Source: Panaeolus papilionaceus (Eukaryota > Basidiomycota > Agaricomycetes > Agaricales). Taken from it: a stretch of DNA of 64,000 nt. Made by a program: the position numbers and the translations under genes. The notes under the pieces are model-generated. The model saw nothing but the letters and a program-made list of their open reading frames with translations, did no database searches and had not been told where the DNA came from. The stretch spans positions 1,116,001-1,180,000 of the forward strand of contig JADNRZ010000016.1 in NCBI GenBank assembly GCA_015501605.1, written 5' to 3'. This document shows, piece after piece, positions 1 to 12,059 of the stretch (positions within the stretch are counted from its first letter, which is position 1; every line of letters begins with the position of its first letter).

Positions 1-1
1 A

Positions 2-364
2 GATATCTCACCTAGATCCATCAAACTCATGATTCCGGGTCGTAGAGAGCTCATAGTCGATCTGGCAATTTCTGATGCAGAGATCACTGCCAGAATTGCA
101 AACGCATATCGAGCCGCAATATCGAAATGTGCGTCCTCTTCCACACTTCGTGATGTTCTTTTCACATACTTAGTATATTTCCATAATCCTTGGGCGGATA
201 TCCCCGACTCCCAAACGACAGCTGCCGATTCACCGATTTTGATACAACAGAAAACGGATGAAACAAAACGTACGTTGCTTCTCAAGAGGCAGCGCTTTTT
301 CGATGTGGATGCTGCAGATGCGGAATGGAGGATTAACAGTGGGATCGTGCGCCTTTGGGTGTGA
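2..364 (+). CDS. 3'-terminal exon of an unidentified gene (left end outside window)
   Basis: The frame is open from the left edge to a TGA at 362-364, about 120 codons. An ATG at 29 exists, but the frame is open upstream of it, so I read this as the last exon of a gene beginning outside the window. The peptide is mixed polar and helical, with an alanine-rich stretch, a short aromatic run (LVYFHNPW) and a lysine/arginine-rich part before the end. I recognise no domain. A single-exon 111-residue protein from the ATG cannot be excluded. Confidence 0.4.
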   Translation, partial: DISPRSIKLMIPGRRELIVDLAISDAEITARIANAYRAAISKCASSSTLRDVLFTYLVYFHNPWADIPDSQTTAADSPILIQQKTDETKRTLLLKRQRFFDVDAADAEWRINSGIVRLWV

Positions 365-1632
365 TTGAAAGAATTGTAGTTATTACAATAAGTGCATTTA
401 AGTGCAATGAAATGAACTTATTCTCCATTTGTCCACTCCAGAGTGAATGCACGCAAATGGGGGTACCGGGCGCTTAGCCGCTTACAGGCCACGAGGCTCC
501 CATCGTTTTTCGGACTCATCTTGACTCACAGCATATACCAGACCCAGTCTGCCAGGAATTTGGCTATGGGAATTGTTGCATATCAGTAAATACACGCCTC
601 CTCTCTTATGTTGCCCAGAAGGGGATACATCTATCATTTAGGATTTATGGAGTCTTCATTCCGCCGGGGTCTCCCTCTTGTGACCAGGGCTTGACAGGTG
701 GATGTAAAACCATTTAAAAACCTATACGTGATACCATTGACAACTTTGCATCAAACTCACTTAAATAGATAGCTACCGGGTACGTAGTATGAGGACACAG
801 GATTAAAATTGGGACAAATACGGTTACTATGCAGTATGTTTCTCGTTGGGCATCGCTCCTTACCCTGGAGTCACACACTGCCTACCTACATTGTTCTTCA
901 CTCTCGCAGGGTGGCCGGGCTTGAGATACGGTAAGAAAGGTGTCTTTCATCCTTCCTATCTAACAGCCGAGTGTATGTGTTTTTTCAATCAAGAAATGGG
1001 AGAAAAAATTGATGCGAAACTATATGCATTGTGATCAATGCACTGGACTTCGATACTTCAGTTAAGTGTTTCCGCATTATTGAGGACATATCTCAACATT
1101 AATGCAGGGATATAATGCTGTGTTTTTGAAAGGTTCAGATCAGGTTTTGGGCAAGCAAGGGTGACACCCCCACAGGGAATCAAGAGATACGAAAAGGGGC
1201 TGATGTTCCGTGGACCCTTCTGGTATAACCTGTCTCTGAATAAGTACACAGACATTCACAGCATTCTCATCTTCACGAACTACCGAGGACACCTATAGTA
1301 GCTATATACATAGATACCCACCAAATTATATTTGCAGTCTATAAATTGCGAGAATTTGAGCACGAAATTCACCAAAGTTCAAGCCGATGAGAGTGGCACA
1401 CGTGCCGAAAACCGACTCGGTGATAGAAATACTACGAATAATAATAACCAATCGACGAGCACGTCTGCATAACATCACAGCGAGAACAAAAATAGAAAAA
1501 ACAAGGAAACTATGCTACAAGTTACAAATACAGGGAGAGAATATTCCATTCATGAGCCTTTCAGGAAAAAACGGAGCTAAAGTTTAATAATTTACGTAAA
1601 AAATGGTGTTCATACGGAGTGATAGTAGTCAG
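365..1632. other. Intergenic, no gene seen
   Basis: About 1.27 kb. The frames present are short (62-66 codons), have no recognisable motif and no convincing splice partners. I see no tRNA, rRNA or repeat. Confidence 0.5.
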
Positions 1633-3004
1633 TCAAGAGAATGCAGGGTAAATGGGGCCCATCGATAGTCGAATCAATGCCATTTCGTCCAAAGCATGTC
1701 TCTTCGGCGGAGATACCGTTTTGAGGAACTCCAAGGGGGCGAGTCTGTATCCATTTGTATGAGTCGAATCAGGGGTTGCACTGTCATCGCGAGAAATCGT
1801 TGGGATTTGACTCTCCGGCGGGGACTGCAAATTGGAGGAAATGAAGGAACGCAGCATGAGCAATTCAATCCCACAAAGTGGCAAGCCGCAGCAGCTATGT
1901 CATGTGTACTCACCTCGAGCTCCCTTTGAATTGTCGGCTCATGCGACCAGCTGGCGCTATGCAATGCTGCCGCTGCTTGTTGTTCCCGCAGATGTGCGGC
2001 ATTGGAATGGCTGCGGAGATTTTTCCGCGAGACTCTCGCGCACTGATACATCCCTTCAGGAATTTTGATTCGACTTAATTCCGGGTTGTTCCAGACGGTG
2101 TATAGATCTCGGTGGGTGTGTTGCTCCTCCGTGAGATATGCAACTGAGAAAAGAAAAAAGATTGTAAGCACCTGCTTTTAGCTTCGATCTGTATTTTTGA
2201 CGGGTTCGTCTTCTCGCAAAACCGGGGTGACAGATCATGCGAGTCGCTAATCTTGGACCCTGTCATACAGAAGAGGGGCTTAACTTACTCAAATGCCATT
2301 TTCTCCGTCCATTTGGTGTGTTGACGTAGACTGAATACGTTTGCTTGACGAGCGGTGGCCGATAAGGGTAGGCTCTCGTGGGCATCGAGAACCGGTGTAC
2401 TCTGCGACGCAATCGACCGAGGTTAATCCGTTGAAACTAGTAAAAAGGGATAGGGCGACTTACGGTGAGTCCTCAGACGAGTCGGACAATTGGTCGAATT
2501 CATGCGCAGTGGGAGATCGCCGTTCTCGGTAATAGAGAAATTCCTTTTGAAAGAAAGGCAACAGATTAGTGGTGTCCCTTGATTTATCCACTCCAAAATC
2601 CGTGCCTGAGCACAAATGCGACCCTTCACGACTTTTGGTAGTCAGAGGCACAAAAACTGGAAGCTTACATCTCGTACGCGACTTGGTCCCCATTGAATAG
2701 AGTCTGTCCAGCGCTCGATGCCCAACTAGAAGACGGAGATGAAGAAGTCAGTATTCACAAGCGCCTAATATGAGCAAGACCTAATGGATTTGTGGCGCAC
2801 CCCGACAGAATTGTCCGAGCTCTGACCGCGCTCCTCCCAGACGTAGACACAACCAGGATGGATCGCTCTTCGTTCGTCTGCATCGAGGCGCCGGGATACC
2901 ATCCTCAGAACACCTAGATAGACGGCATGGAAGATTATGAGAGCTTCTTCGGGAGTTTGTACTCGATATGGATGCAGCGTCGGTGGTTGGCCAGCGAGAT
3001 ACAT
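1633..3004 (-). CDS. WOPR (Gti1/Pac2) family transcriptional regulator
   Basis: Six exons, read 5' to 3' on the minus strand: 3004-2801, 2725-2669, 2543-2464, 2401-2289, 2143-1914, 1824-1633. All phases fit and give 876 nt, 291 residues. The product carries the bipartite WOPR DNA-binding domain of Gti1/Pac2, Wor1 and Ryp1. The first half has EALIIFHAVYLGVL, then DERRAIHPGCVYVWEERG, then GIERWTDSIQWGPSRVRD and EFLYYRE. The second half has PLVKQTYSVYV, RKWHLIAYLTEE and IPEGMYQCAR. Family members are nuclear regulators of morphology, conjugation or secondary metabolism; the role of this paralogue is unknown. Donors are mostly GTAAGT or GTGAGT; intron 1 uses the weaker GTGCGC. The tail after the domain is short and proline- and serine-rich. 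The domain identification is firm; exon edges are my prediction. Confidence 0.88.
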
Positions 3005-3998
3005 GGTAGTGGGTGGGTGGTGGTAGGTGACAAGGAGAACTCAGATGTGGATGACTAACGGTAGCAGTACTAGCGCGAGTCGGTGTGGGAATGTACGAGA
3101 TTCGGGGGAGGGATGGTTGGAGATTGGTTTTCCGAGTTCAAAAACGTCAGGTACTTTATATATGTGGGTTTTGAGTTGGTTGATGAGGTAGTATGTAATA
3201 CACCAAGAGCGAATCTTATTCCATCTGTCACACCCCAGTAGGGGTTGGGCCTCTGTTCGGAGGCATTGTCATTTAGGACTGCCACCTGGGAAATGTGAAA
3301 GATTTGTCTATGTGCCAAGGGTATACCATCAGCCGCTGATGGGATGCGATCTGAGAATCTCTCGGGCGGCGCATATTTTTCATTTTACACTGGAGCGTCG
3401 AGGTGGTGTACCGCTCGTGGACGAAATCTCATTTGAAACCTTTAATTCTGTCGCAATTTCAGGACTGGGACTTTTTGTAGGCGTTTCTTTGCTCAATTGT
3501 AAGGTTGCGACTATGTCAATCGACAATATGTGCACCCACAAATCATTCTCATTAATAAACAATATAAGTAGGTGGGTCAAACCAGATTCGAAATGAGATT
3601 ACGCATTATAGGTGCGCAGCACTTAATGATCTACATTGAATGTGAGGTTATTCTTATGAGGGAAAAATCATGACGATATCTCAAGATAAACGAAACACTG
3701 TTATGATGAGCAGTTAACATGATTCTGTCCCATCAACGGGGCACATCTCTAATGATCTAGAATATTATGTAGATATTTTAGGAGCCGAAACTTGCGGTTT
3801 TGATTTGCAATCAACAGTTCATCACTTTGGATAGGGGTTGTGGCAGTACCGCTCAGATATCACTCAGGCTCGCTCTATTACTGTGTGTAGACGAGGAAAA
3901 TACAATGAAGGGAATAGTGCTGGACTTGCCAAAGATTTTTTGGTTATCACTGCCATGCGGCGCATGCCTGTGAACACCGCACCCATCGCTTTTCGATG
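3005..3998. other. Upstream region of the WOPR gene, no other gene seen
   Basis: About 1 kb. It probably holds the promoter and 5' UTR of the minus-strand WOPR gene. Frames of 66-94 codons at 3070-3596 overlap each other on both strands and show no family signature. Confidence 0.45.
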
Positions 3999-4488
3999 TC
4001 AAGAGAGCATATGAACCTTATCCCTTGGCGAGGGAGTAATCAAGAACAAAATTAGCCCGTATTTATTACAATCAATGCTACCAAAATATAGATCCATGAG
4101 ATAAGGCCTCTCCAGTATGCTCCATCGGCCGGGAGACCGACCATAATAGAACTTATAGTCAGTGCCCCTCCTCAAAGTGCGCAGTTCGACTGAATCCTGA
4201 GCTTCTGGGGTTACCACAAAAGTAGACTGTATGGCACAGTCGAATTGCCTATCGGCCCAAAAACCAAATGCCTTCTCGAATACAGAACCCATATGTATGT
4301 GGAGCAGGAGGAACTATGAATGGACCATGTGTTGCATAATATAGCATGTCGTCACGAAACGTCGAGACATACTTAGAATCAATGGAAACTGACATTGCCC
4401 ATACGCCCAATCCATCAATAATACCATAGCCAATACAATACGGTACAGCTCTTGAGATAGAGCCTCGGACTCTGTGTTTCTGAGGCAT
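3999..4488 (-). pseudogene. Possible gene remnant with a frame break, function unknown
   Basis: Two minus-strand frames abut: 4488-4249, starting at an ATG, and 4292-3999. They overlap at about 4292-4249, and read across a one-base shift near 4285 they give one continuous soluble-looking protein of roughly 160 residues with an aromatic- and proline-rich middle (HGPFIVPPAPHTYG). A GTATGT donor-like site lies in the first frame near 4370, so an intron is an alternative to a frameshift. I cannot name a family. It may be a decayed copy of a gene found elsewhere, or chance open frames. Confidence 0.22.
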
Positions 4489-5284
4489 TTCTCGATGTTT
4501 CTGCAGCAGACCTAAACGGATATATCGCTGTCACTATTCGTCTTCTTGGGAGGCAAGGTTACGAAGAGTTTCCGAGCAATAGATAATTATGCCGACGGGG
4601 AAGGTGCGCTATAAAAATGGATGTTTGATAATGAAAACGGTGAGAGAGAGTCCAGGAGGGGGTGACCCTATTGGGTGGGTCCATATGTTAAGTTTCTCAG
4701 GCAGGCTTCAAACCCATGACGTTACTGGCTGTAGGTGCTGGACCAAACTTGCAACGTGGGTTTAGCAGTAAGCTGTCAGCAACTGTTGAAGAAAATATCT
4801 GCCTATCTGTTGATTTACATGTCGATGCACAGACGGATTCGTCTTCTGACAAGTAATCACAGATTTTCCATTTACATCCACCCTACAAACAGCCTCAAAT
4901 CAGATAACATCAGGTTATACATAAGAAAGCTATGTTCTACTAAGGGGACTGGTGCGAAAAAGAAGAAAAAAATTTGGTTCGAACTTCGAAGCAATGACTC
5001 CTGGCACCCATGCTGTTACTTGGGAAAAGATTCCTACCACAGCGCCAAATTTCACGACTTGCAACTCTTTTGTAACTGAGATTCCCACTCATATTTGATG
5101 ACCCTTCAGGCCAGGGTCCAAGGCAGTGTGCCAGCTAAGCATCGTGGGTACGAAACAAAATTGAATCATTTTACATTTCGACTGAGGTCGAGCATTGTGG
5201 AAGGGCTCGCCACTGTCAGTAAACGAAACTCAAACGCTGATTGATCTCAACTCTGCCTGCACGACTAACGAGCGGGCTCATCAG
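4489..5284. other. Intergenic, no gene seen
   Basis: About 0.8 kb upstream of the F-box pseudogene. A 114-codon frame at 4735-5079 is lysine- and histidine-rich, has no motif and does not join the F-box exons. An upstream exon of the F-box gene could lie near 5195-5284, where the frame of its first predicted exon is still open. Confidence 0.4.
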
Positions 5285-6990
5285 ATGGAGGAGGATAAAA
5301 TCCGAATTCGTGACGCTGGGAGGTTCAGGAACACCCTAGCCAACAAATTGCGATCCAGGTGGCACCGTCATAAGAACAGTAGCCAACGGTACGCTCGCCA
5401 TCTTCCAGCTCTAAGTATATTGTTTCAAGAATTTGATTCGTTCTGCTTCAAAGTCTGGAGCAAGAAACCCCACAGATTTTAATAATAGGATCGTCAAAAT
5501 CACCCCCGACCCCTACCCCGATCCCTCCGTCTCCGAGTCCTGATCTCCTTCCTGTGGAGCTATGGGTTGTAATTTTCCAACATATCTGTCGCGATACACT
5601 CAGGGAACACCTGGATCGAGATGACTTCTATGACAATTCCTCGCGGTTACATCTCACTCCAATTACCCTTAGCCATGTCTGTCGATCCTGGAACCAGGTC
5701 ATCCTATCCCATCCGTTGTTCTGGGCAAACCTTTTCGTTTATGTGGGAGCGCGGTTCTCAGAACCATTGCTCGAAATGTGGTTAGCGCGCAGTAAAACTG
5801 TAATGCTATCAATATGGGTTTACGCGCCTCATGCCAAGAGAGGGAGCGTTTAATTTGACGCCAAAGCATTTTTCAGATGTATTCATATGCTACACAGCCA
5901 TAGTAGGCGATGGAAGACCGTATCATTCAACCTGTGCGATTCAGCCGTTCAACTCTGGCAGACTATCTTCATGACTATCGAAAGTGATGGTGGTGAAGAA
6001 ATTGTCAGGACATGGAGGCCACTGGAGTTGCCAGAGTTAGAGGAGGTGGAGGTCATGATGCTTGGTTACACATATGTGGGCAAGGAAATCGACTTCGTGT
6101 CAGAAGTCTGCTCGAATTCCAGGCTACATAGCATTAAAATCCGTGGTCCGAACAAGCCTAACGACATTCAATTTCGTTCCACCAAACCATATCAGCCCAG
6201 CGCCTCCATCATTTCTTCGCTCTCCAACCTATCCCTGAGGAATATACGAATGCCCTCGGCCGAAATCCTCATCACAGATCTCTCTAAAGCAGCCCATGTG
6301 CAGTTTTTAGAGATCCGTGACCCACTGTGCATTCGGGACCAGCTACACGCCGACACTTCAGCCACTCCGCGTCGAACAGAGTTGGATCACATCACGAGGT
6401 TATCCGTTGTGTCTCATAGCGTGCACAATGCGTTCTGGGTATCATTATTCTTCCAATCAATATCTCTCCCATCATTAGAAGACCTTACAGCGTTTTTACC
6501 TGGTGATCCAAACTCAGTGCATGGGATGATTGAGGCGTCCCAGTGCAACATCCGAAAATTGACAATTAAAACCAATGCAAGGGGTATTGAGGAAGAAATG
6601 GCGTTTCTCTCTACAGGTACCGGGATCAAACAGCTCCTGGATCTTACGATAGAGACGACACAAATTTCTGATCGTGTCCAGGTACACGGTCGTTCGCCGG
6701 GGAAACACCCTGAAGACTATATCGTCGAGCTTTCGAAACCACCCTGGCTGGTTCCAACCCTTGCTCGACTCAGTCTCATCAAATGCCGAGCAGAAGATGG
6801 CTATCTTGCTGAACTGGCGAGATCGCGTCTTCAAAATGGCCAGCTTTCGTACCTCTATGTTGACCTGGCCAGGAGAGTGGAGGACCATCAGATGGATTTG
6901 GAAGTGTTTCGAGCATTGCACAAGTCGGGGTTTCATGCTTACATTACCTCGACATGTCGGTCTGTCCCAGCCCTGCAGTATAGTATGTGA
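5285..6990 (+). pseudogene. F-box protein gene with an in-frame premature stop
   Basis: Predicted exon 1 is 5285-5388 (or starts upstream), the intron 5389-5453 (GTACGC...AAAG) and exon 2 5454-6990. Joining them gives a proline-rich linker and then an F-box, starting DLLPVELWVVIFQHI and including LSHVCRSWNQVILSHPLFW, with a leucine-rich C-terminal part as in Agaricomycete F-box substrate receptors of SCF ubiquitin ligases. The frame is interrupted by TAA at 5851-5853 and then continues in the same frame to the normal-looking end at 6990. I tested nearby GT and AG sites; none gives an in-frame intron that removes the TAA. The gene is therefore a recent pseudogene, a polymorphic null, or a base error. 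Only a roughly 170-residue F-box fragment would be made from the first part. Confidence 0.7.
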
Positions 6991-7809
6991 CCCAAGACGG
7001 AGACTTCATGCAATTAGATCACAATAGTATGACATTATCTCAGGCGAAAAAATAAAATTGACTGTCTCACAATAGCTGGTGGGTATTCCGTGGCAATGGG
7101 TCGTATATCTATTTGCACTGAGTATTTTTGGACCATAATTATCTTTCGATCTCCCCGGCGACAAGAGCGAGAACAGGATGCGGTCAGGCGACTGTCTGCT
7201 TCTAATTAAAATGGGATACGAAGCCCAACAGTGATATCTAACAAGCTGATTTTTTGAGAGCATCAAGAAGTCTTCACCACGTTGCAAGACTTTTTTAATC
7301 CGACAACATAGCCGTCTCAAAAATAATACACAACAGCAGATTTTCGGTTTCGAACTGGATCTTCGAATCATTATGATGTTTGATGAGATGTATTGTGCGG
7401 GCGCCGTATGATACAATATGTACCTATTACAAGATACAAGTGTCCAAAACACGAAAACATTAAGTGTGGCTATAAGATACATGATTTGGGAAAGCTCAGC
7501 CTAATGCTGGGTGCTTGTGTTAGTAAATGGAGATGATAGTGTCAATGATAGATTGGAGTAGAATTGGAAGGGAAATTGACCGCATTAAGCGTCGTTAAAA
7601 AGACCGCCTGAGCCTAGATGCATTCGATAACCAGCTCGAGGGGAAAGTAAGATGTTTGTATCCTTGAAGGGTGCGCGTTGTTCATAAAATGTGAAAAAGC
7701 TCGTTGGTGTCGCGTGAATGAAGCAGTTAATAATAGCAGCAAAGTGTTAATGGTCGTCATTTGTTCGTCATGGCCAAGAGGACGAAGGGAAACAAATCCA
7801 AGTCATCAT
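6991..7809. other. Intergenic, no gene seen
   Basis: About 0.8 kb between the F-box pseudogene and the 3' end of the minus-strand membrane-protein gene. A 158-codon minus-strand frame (7482-7006) has no recognisable domain and I treat it as chance. Confidence 0.45.
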
Positions 7810-9042
7810 TTAGAAGGCGGCGGGTCTTGCGTACTTGACGGGGGTTTCAGATCGCTCAGAGCGGGAGCGAGATGATTCCCGGGAGGACGCTGATTCTTCC
7901 CTGTGCCTCCTCTCCCTACGAGCGTACCTCGCAGCGCGCTCCCTCTCGATGTGCTCCTCCTCGTCGTTATTGGGAGAGTAGAAGCTTGACGTCGAGGAGA
8001 TGGAGGAAGAAGCGCGGTTGACGTTCACGTGTGTTGGCTGAGCGGCGAAAGCGACGTGGTGGCCGTGACTCGAGGTAGGAGCGGGTGATGGGCTGGCATA
8101 TCTGGGAAGAGACTCTTCGGGCTTCTGGAGAATGAATCCACGAAGTCCTGCGGCCTTCTCTCCTTGCCTTCCAAATCCGAATCCAGCCTTGTCGGTGCTG
8201 CTCCAGGTGGCGGTGCTATCGTTGCGGACAATAGAGACTGGGGCCTTCTCAGTCCACATACCCTTGTTGTCTCCCTGTGAAAAGACACTGTTGACATAGG
8301 ATTGCGACCCAACAAACTGAGGGCGCTTGTCAACGGAGGTAGGGAGGACACCCTTCGCCTCGGCTCTCCATGCGCGAACGGAACGCTTCTCCTTGGCAGA
8401 CTCGCGGAAGATGAGTCCAAGGAGCATGTTGATGCAGCCGAGAGCAAACAGGAAGAAGGCAGCGACAAGAGTGAAGTCGTCGACGTGGTGAGAGAGGATC
8501 TGGGTGGAAATAAGGGCTTGGAAGATTCCGAGCGCGCCGAGACCGAACTTGGTGCCTAGGACGGGGAAGAACTTGTCGAAGAAGGACATGGGCCAACTAA
8601 CTTCGGAGACTAGAAAGCGGTTAGCTGCGATTGCAATGACCTGAGAAAGACGACTAACAGAAGAGGATGATGGTTTGGAACATGATGAGAAGACTGGAAA
8701 CGATAGCCCAGAAGACACCAGCAGGTTGGTTTGGTACTGTGCTGCCTCTACGAATTAAAGAGGCGTTAGAATTTATTCTACTAGAAAAGGATCATGTTGA
8801 CGCACGCAATGTAATCGCAATCCATCTCAGCAGGATCGCCAGTCTTGTTTGCCTCAAAAGCGTTGACGGCCTTGACATTAGTTACAATGACAAGAATGGT
8901 GCTTGCAAAGACCAAGATGAGTGAAATGATGCTCAAAACGCGAACAGCGTTGAGTCCCATAAAAGTGACTAGAATCTCTATTAGACCATTGTTTGAAAGA
9001 CTGAATTAAGTTAAAGGACTCACTAGCACGGGGGTTGACCAT
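7810..9042 (-). CDS. Four-helix membrane protein, basidiomycete DUF7598-type
   Basis: Four exons on the minus strand: 9042-9024, 8968-8806, 8747-8659, 8609-7810; 1,071 nt, 356 residues. The start MVNPRA lies in a 19-nt first exon. Four hydrophobic segments follow: LSIISLILVFASTILVIV; GVFWAIVSSLLIMFQTIILF; FGLGALGIFQALIS; TLVAAFFLFALGCINMLL. The stretch with SWPMSFFDKFFPVLG and ILSHHVDDFTLV matches my recollection of the conserved basidiomycete family annotated as DUF7598. The C-terminal half is a long cytosolic-type tail rich in serine, arginine and glutamate. No function is known to me. Phases of all three introns agree and donors are GTGAGT, GTGCGT and GTTAGT. Confidence 0.83.
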
Positions 9043-10225
9043 TTTGAATTGGAATAGCTGAATATTATTAGATACGAGGTGAGTTTTCGTGCAAAGAGTG
9101 AGCTTCTTTCTAAATTGTTCGTGATAGAGCTTAAGACTGAATCTATTCAAGGATGTTTAAAAGAGAGTGAAATTGGTGGCCCAGCACCGAAAAGAAAGAG
9201 GGGAGCGAGAAAGAGGAGGAGGACCGAAGGCGGCGAGGTCGGGAAGGTGACGGGGGATAAGAAAGACGGCCAACAATAAAAATGCATGCTTTTATCTACG
9301 AAATCGAATCATTTGGACGTTACTTGGGTTAGTCAAATAATTATATTTGTGCACGAAGCAGGATACAACCAAGAATCCAAGAACAATGGCATTCGAGCAA
9401 GAACAATGAACTTGCAACCAAACCCATCCCATTGTTCTGTCACGTGACCAAACAAAGACAATAAGCGCCCTGCCGCCGGCACCTTCGACCCTGACCTTAT
9501 GCCCTTTTCAGTGATGCCATGGCGGGTTTATTCTCCGTGCGTTTCCAAGCACCGAGGACAGTTACGACGAATTCATAATGGTAAATTTTTAAACGTCAAA
9601 GTCATTCGCTTAGGTTAAAATTCCTTGTACTAAAGTCCACCAATTATGTAGGACCAGCCCAACAGCTGTCACACTATAGCCTGGGAGAGATAATAAGTCG
9701 CTTTGTGTTTTTTTATATTTCTAGTACTGAACTATGAGTGTTCGATAATTACTTTATATTTTGGCCTGCGTTGGCCGTCGTGCTATCGTGGGCTGAGTAG
9801 CTGTCTGACCCCGGCCAGAGCGGAGGTGACTCTCAGGCAAATTTATGAGCTCCCTTGCATGGTTGCAACTCCCAAGAGCTGCCATAATGGAAGACGAGGC
9901 CAAACAAAAGTCTTGACGTGGAAATAATGGACGATGAGTTATCATGAAGAGCGCAGTAGAGAGGATATGAATACAATCTGATATAAATTATGTAAACCGT
10001 AGCGGTTGCTAGTGACCGCATTCACTGCCTGTCTGCAAGAGTTGAATGCAAATGGAAAAAGAGTCCATGGATGAAGAACAAACGAAATTAGAGTTGAGAT
10101 GGAGGATAAGATTAGAAATGAATGTATGGGTGTCGTCAAGGTCGTAATTTGGAATCGTGTGGGATTCCACGTAACAGGTCGTAAATAGCCAAACATTGAA
10201 ACAATCAAGGTCAGCTGCAGGTGAC
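9043..10225. other. Intergenic between two minus-strand genes
   Basis: About 1.2 kb. It should hold the promoter of the membrane-protein gene and the 3' UTR of the LIM gene. A CACGTG E-box core lies near 9440. No other gene is supported. Confidence 0.45.
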
Positions 10226-12059
10226 TTAACCCCCAGCCTTCCCCAGTAGTGCATATCCACCTCCCTGAGGCCCATAATTCTATATTTTGGGTGAATATCA
10301 GCATATCATCAAGCAAAATAGCGGAAAGCACAACGGACCTTGTTATAACATCTCACACAGTATGGGTCTCCGTCGTGGTCGCGTAACTTGTTTGAGTCCA
10401 GCGAGGTGCCGCACTCTGCACACCTCAAGCATCCTTTATGGAACGTCTTGCCCACAGCTTTGACCTGCTCAGCAAAGTACACGCTCTTTCCGCATCGTCC
10501 ACAAGAAGGTGTTCCTCCACCCCATTGCCTTCGCGGTGTCCCTCCAGGTGTACCAGTCATCTGCACACCAACTCCACCCGAGCCAGTGCTTCGGGGACCA
10601 CCTGACAGTAGTGAACCGTATCTAGTTCCTGTCGCGTTGGGCACCAATGGAGAGAAGTTTCCGCCCGTGTACGTCGGTGTGACAGATCCTAGGCTGAATG
10701 CTGTGCGATGTCCGGGGGTTGCACTTGGAGAGATGCGGCCCTGGAAGTCAGGAGTACCGTTGATTGCTCGGGTCTGATTGGGCGAAGTGAAGAAAGGGGA
10801 AGGCTTTGCTTCAGCATCGGGCGGTAGTTGTGCGTCTTCGATTTCCTCTCTTGTGGAAGGCTCCGATTCTGATGTAGTTGTGGAAGAAGTGTCCTCACTG
10901 GGCATGGCATCGGAGCTGGACGAAGCTAAAAGTGCAGATGTATATGTCGATGCGGGAAGAGAAGATGCGGGTATCGATCCCAGACTCTGGGACGTTCCAT
11001 GCTGACGGAACGGGGTCACTGAACCATTTGCGTTAAGGAAAAGGGGAATGGTACGTGGAAGAGTGCCTAAACCGGGGCGGCCAGTGTGTGATGGATTGAG
11101 TGGTGTGGCGGACTGATTATCATCAGAACCTGTATCTGTGCGTGAAGCGGGCTCAGGCGACGGTTCTTTCTGAGATTCAGATTCAATGTGACTAGGTGCA
11201 GGCAGCGTGTGGGTAGGGGATGAAGTCTCTCCTGGCTGGTCTTCGTTTTCTTCTGATATTGTATCTCCATTAATAGACGGAGGATTGGGTGTGTTGCTAC
11301 CACTTGAGCTCCTTCCTGTTAGTTGAGCAAAGGATTGGCGAACTGGGCTCTGATTCCGACCAGTCCCAGTGAATGTAGGTGAGATGGGACTTATGAGAGA
11401 TCGTGGTCGGATGCGCGGAAGTGGAGCACCCCCGCCGGTATTTATAGGTCGTAGGAGTGCTTGTGCAGAGAAAGCGGCTTTGGTTGGTGATGAAGGAGTG
11501 GGTGAAGCCGCTCGTGGCGCTCCACCTTCAGGAGGGGCAGCGACGGGAAGATTAGCATGCCTCAAGTTCCTTGTACCAAAGTTTTTAAGATGGCAAGCCT
11601 TGCTGTTGCTCGTTAACAATTTATCTCTATATGAACATGAGGTCAGTAACATACCAATATGGCTAGGGGTAAGACCTTTAAGTGAACATATGCATGCTTA
11701 TGAATGGAACCAATACGTACCTGTTCATTGTGCTCAAGCAATGTGTAAGAGTCTAGCCGTTTCTTGCAAATCATACATGATAAACAGGGCTACACTTAAA
11801 GATTAGATCAATGACTTTTAAGTAAAATGAGATTTATATGCCTTGCGATAAAGCTAATGATGAGGATGTTCATGGCCGTCGTTTAGTATATTGCATCATA
11901 GTTTTTGAATACTCGCATACCTTTCTTCCTGGACCCATAATCTATTGAATAACATTAACATCAATCAACATTATAAAATGTAAATTATATTACCTGTTCC
12001 GCTGCATAAACAGGCTTTGAACAAATTGGACAACGAGGAGAGCCAGTTTGATAGAACAT
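10226..12059 (-). CDS. Two-LIM-domain protein with predicted microexons
   Basis: Seven exons on the minus strand: 12059-11994, 11941-11921, 11853-11842 (12 nt), 11789-11721, 11662-11655 (8 nt), 11602-10339, 10279-10226; 1,494 nt, 497 residues, all phases consistent. LIM1 is near residues 10-60 (CPICSKPVYAAEQ, then PCLSCMICKKRLDSY, then PYC-KAC), LIM2 at 426-480 (CGRCGKSVYFAEQ, FHKGCLRCAECG, PYCVRCYNK). About 360 residues rich in serine, proline and threonine lie between. It ends NYGPQGGGYALLGKAGG, a tail I recall from fungal LIM proteins. LIM domains bind zinc and partner proteins, often at actin or cell-polarity sites. The 12-nt exon supplies LYRK where relatives have LYHK, so LIM1 would lack its histidine zinc ligand; its donor is GC rather than GT. 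The gene is head to head with eIF5A. Confidence 0.82.

Noticed and set aside
4970..5000. GGTTCGAACTTC, a B-box-like sequence suggesting a tRNA
   Set aside because: No matching A box, acceptor stem or anticodon arm around it.
5792..5876. Candidate intron that would remove the F-box TAA
   Set aside because: Every GT...AG pair tried around the stop (5781, 5792, 5800, 5818 or 5848 to 5876) either shifts the frame or creates another stop.
7006..7482. 158-codon minus-strand ORF
   Set aside because: No domain, no splice partners, composition like intergenic DNA.
8025..8596. Several 85-147-codon frames within the membrane-protein exon
   Set aside because: Shadow frames of the serine- and arginine-rich coding exon of the DUF7598-type gene.
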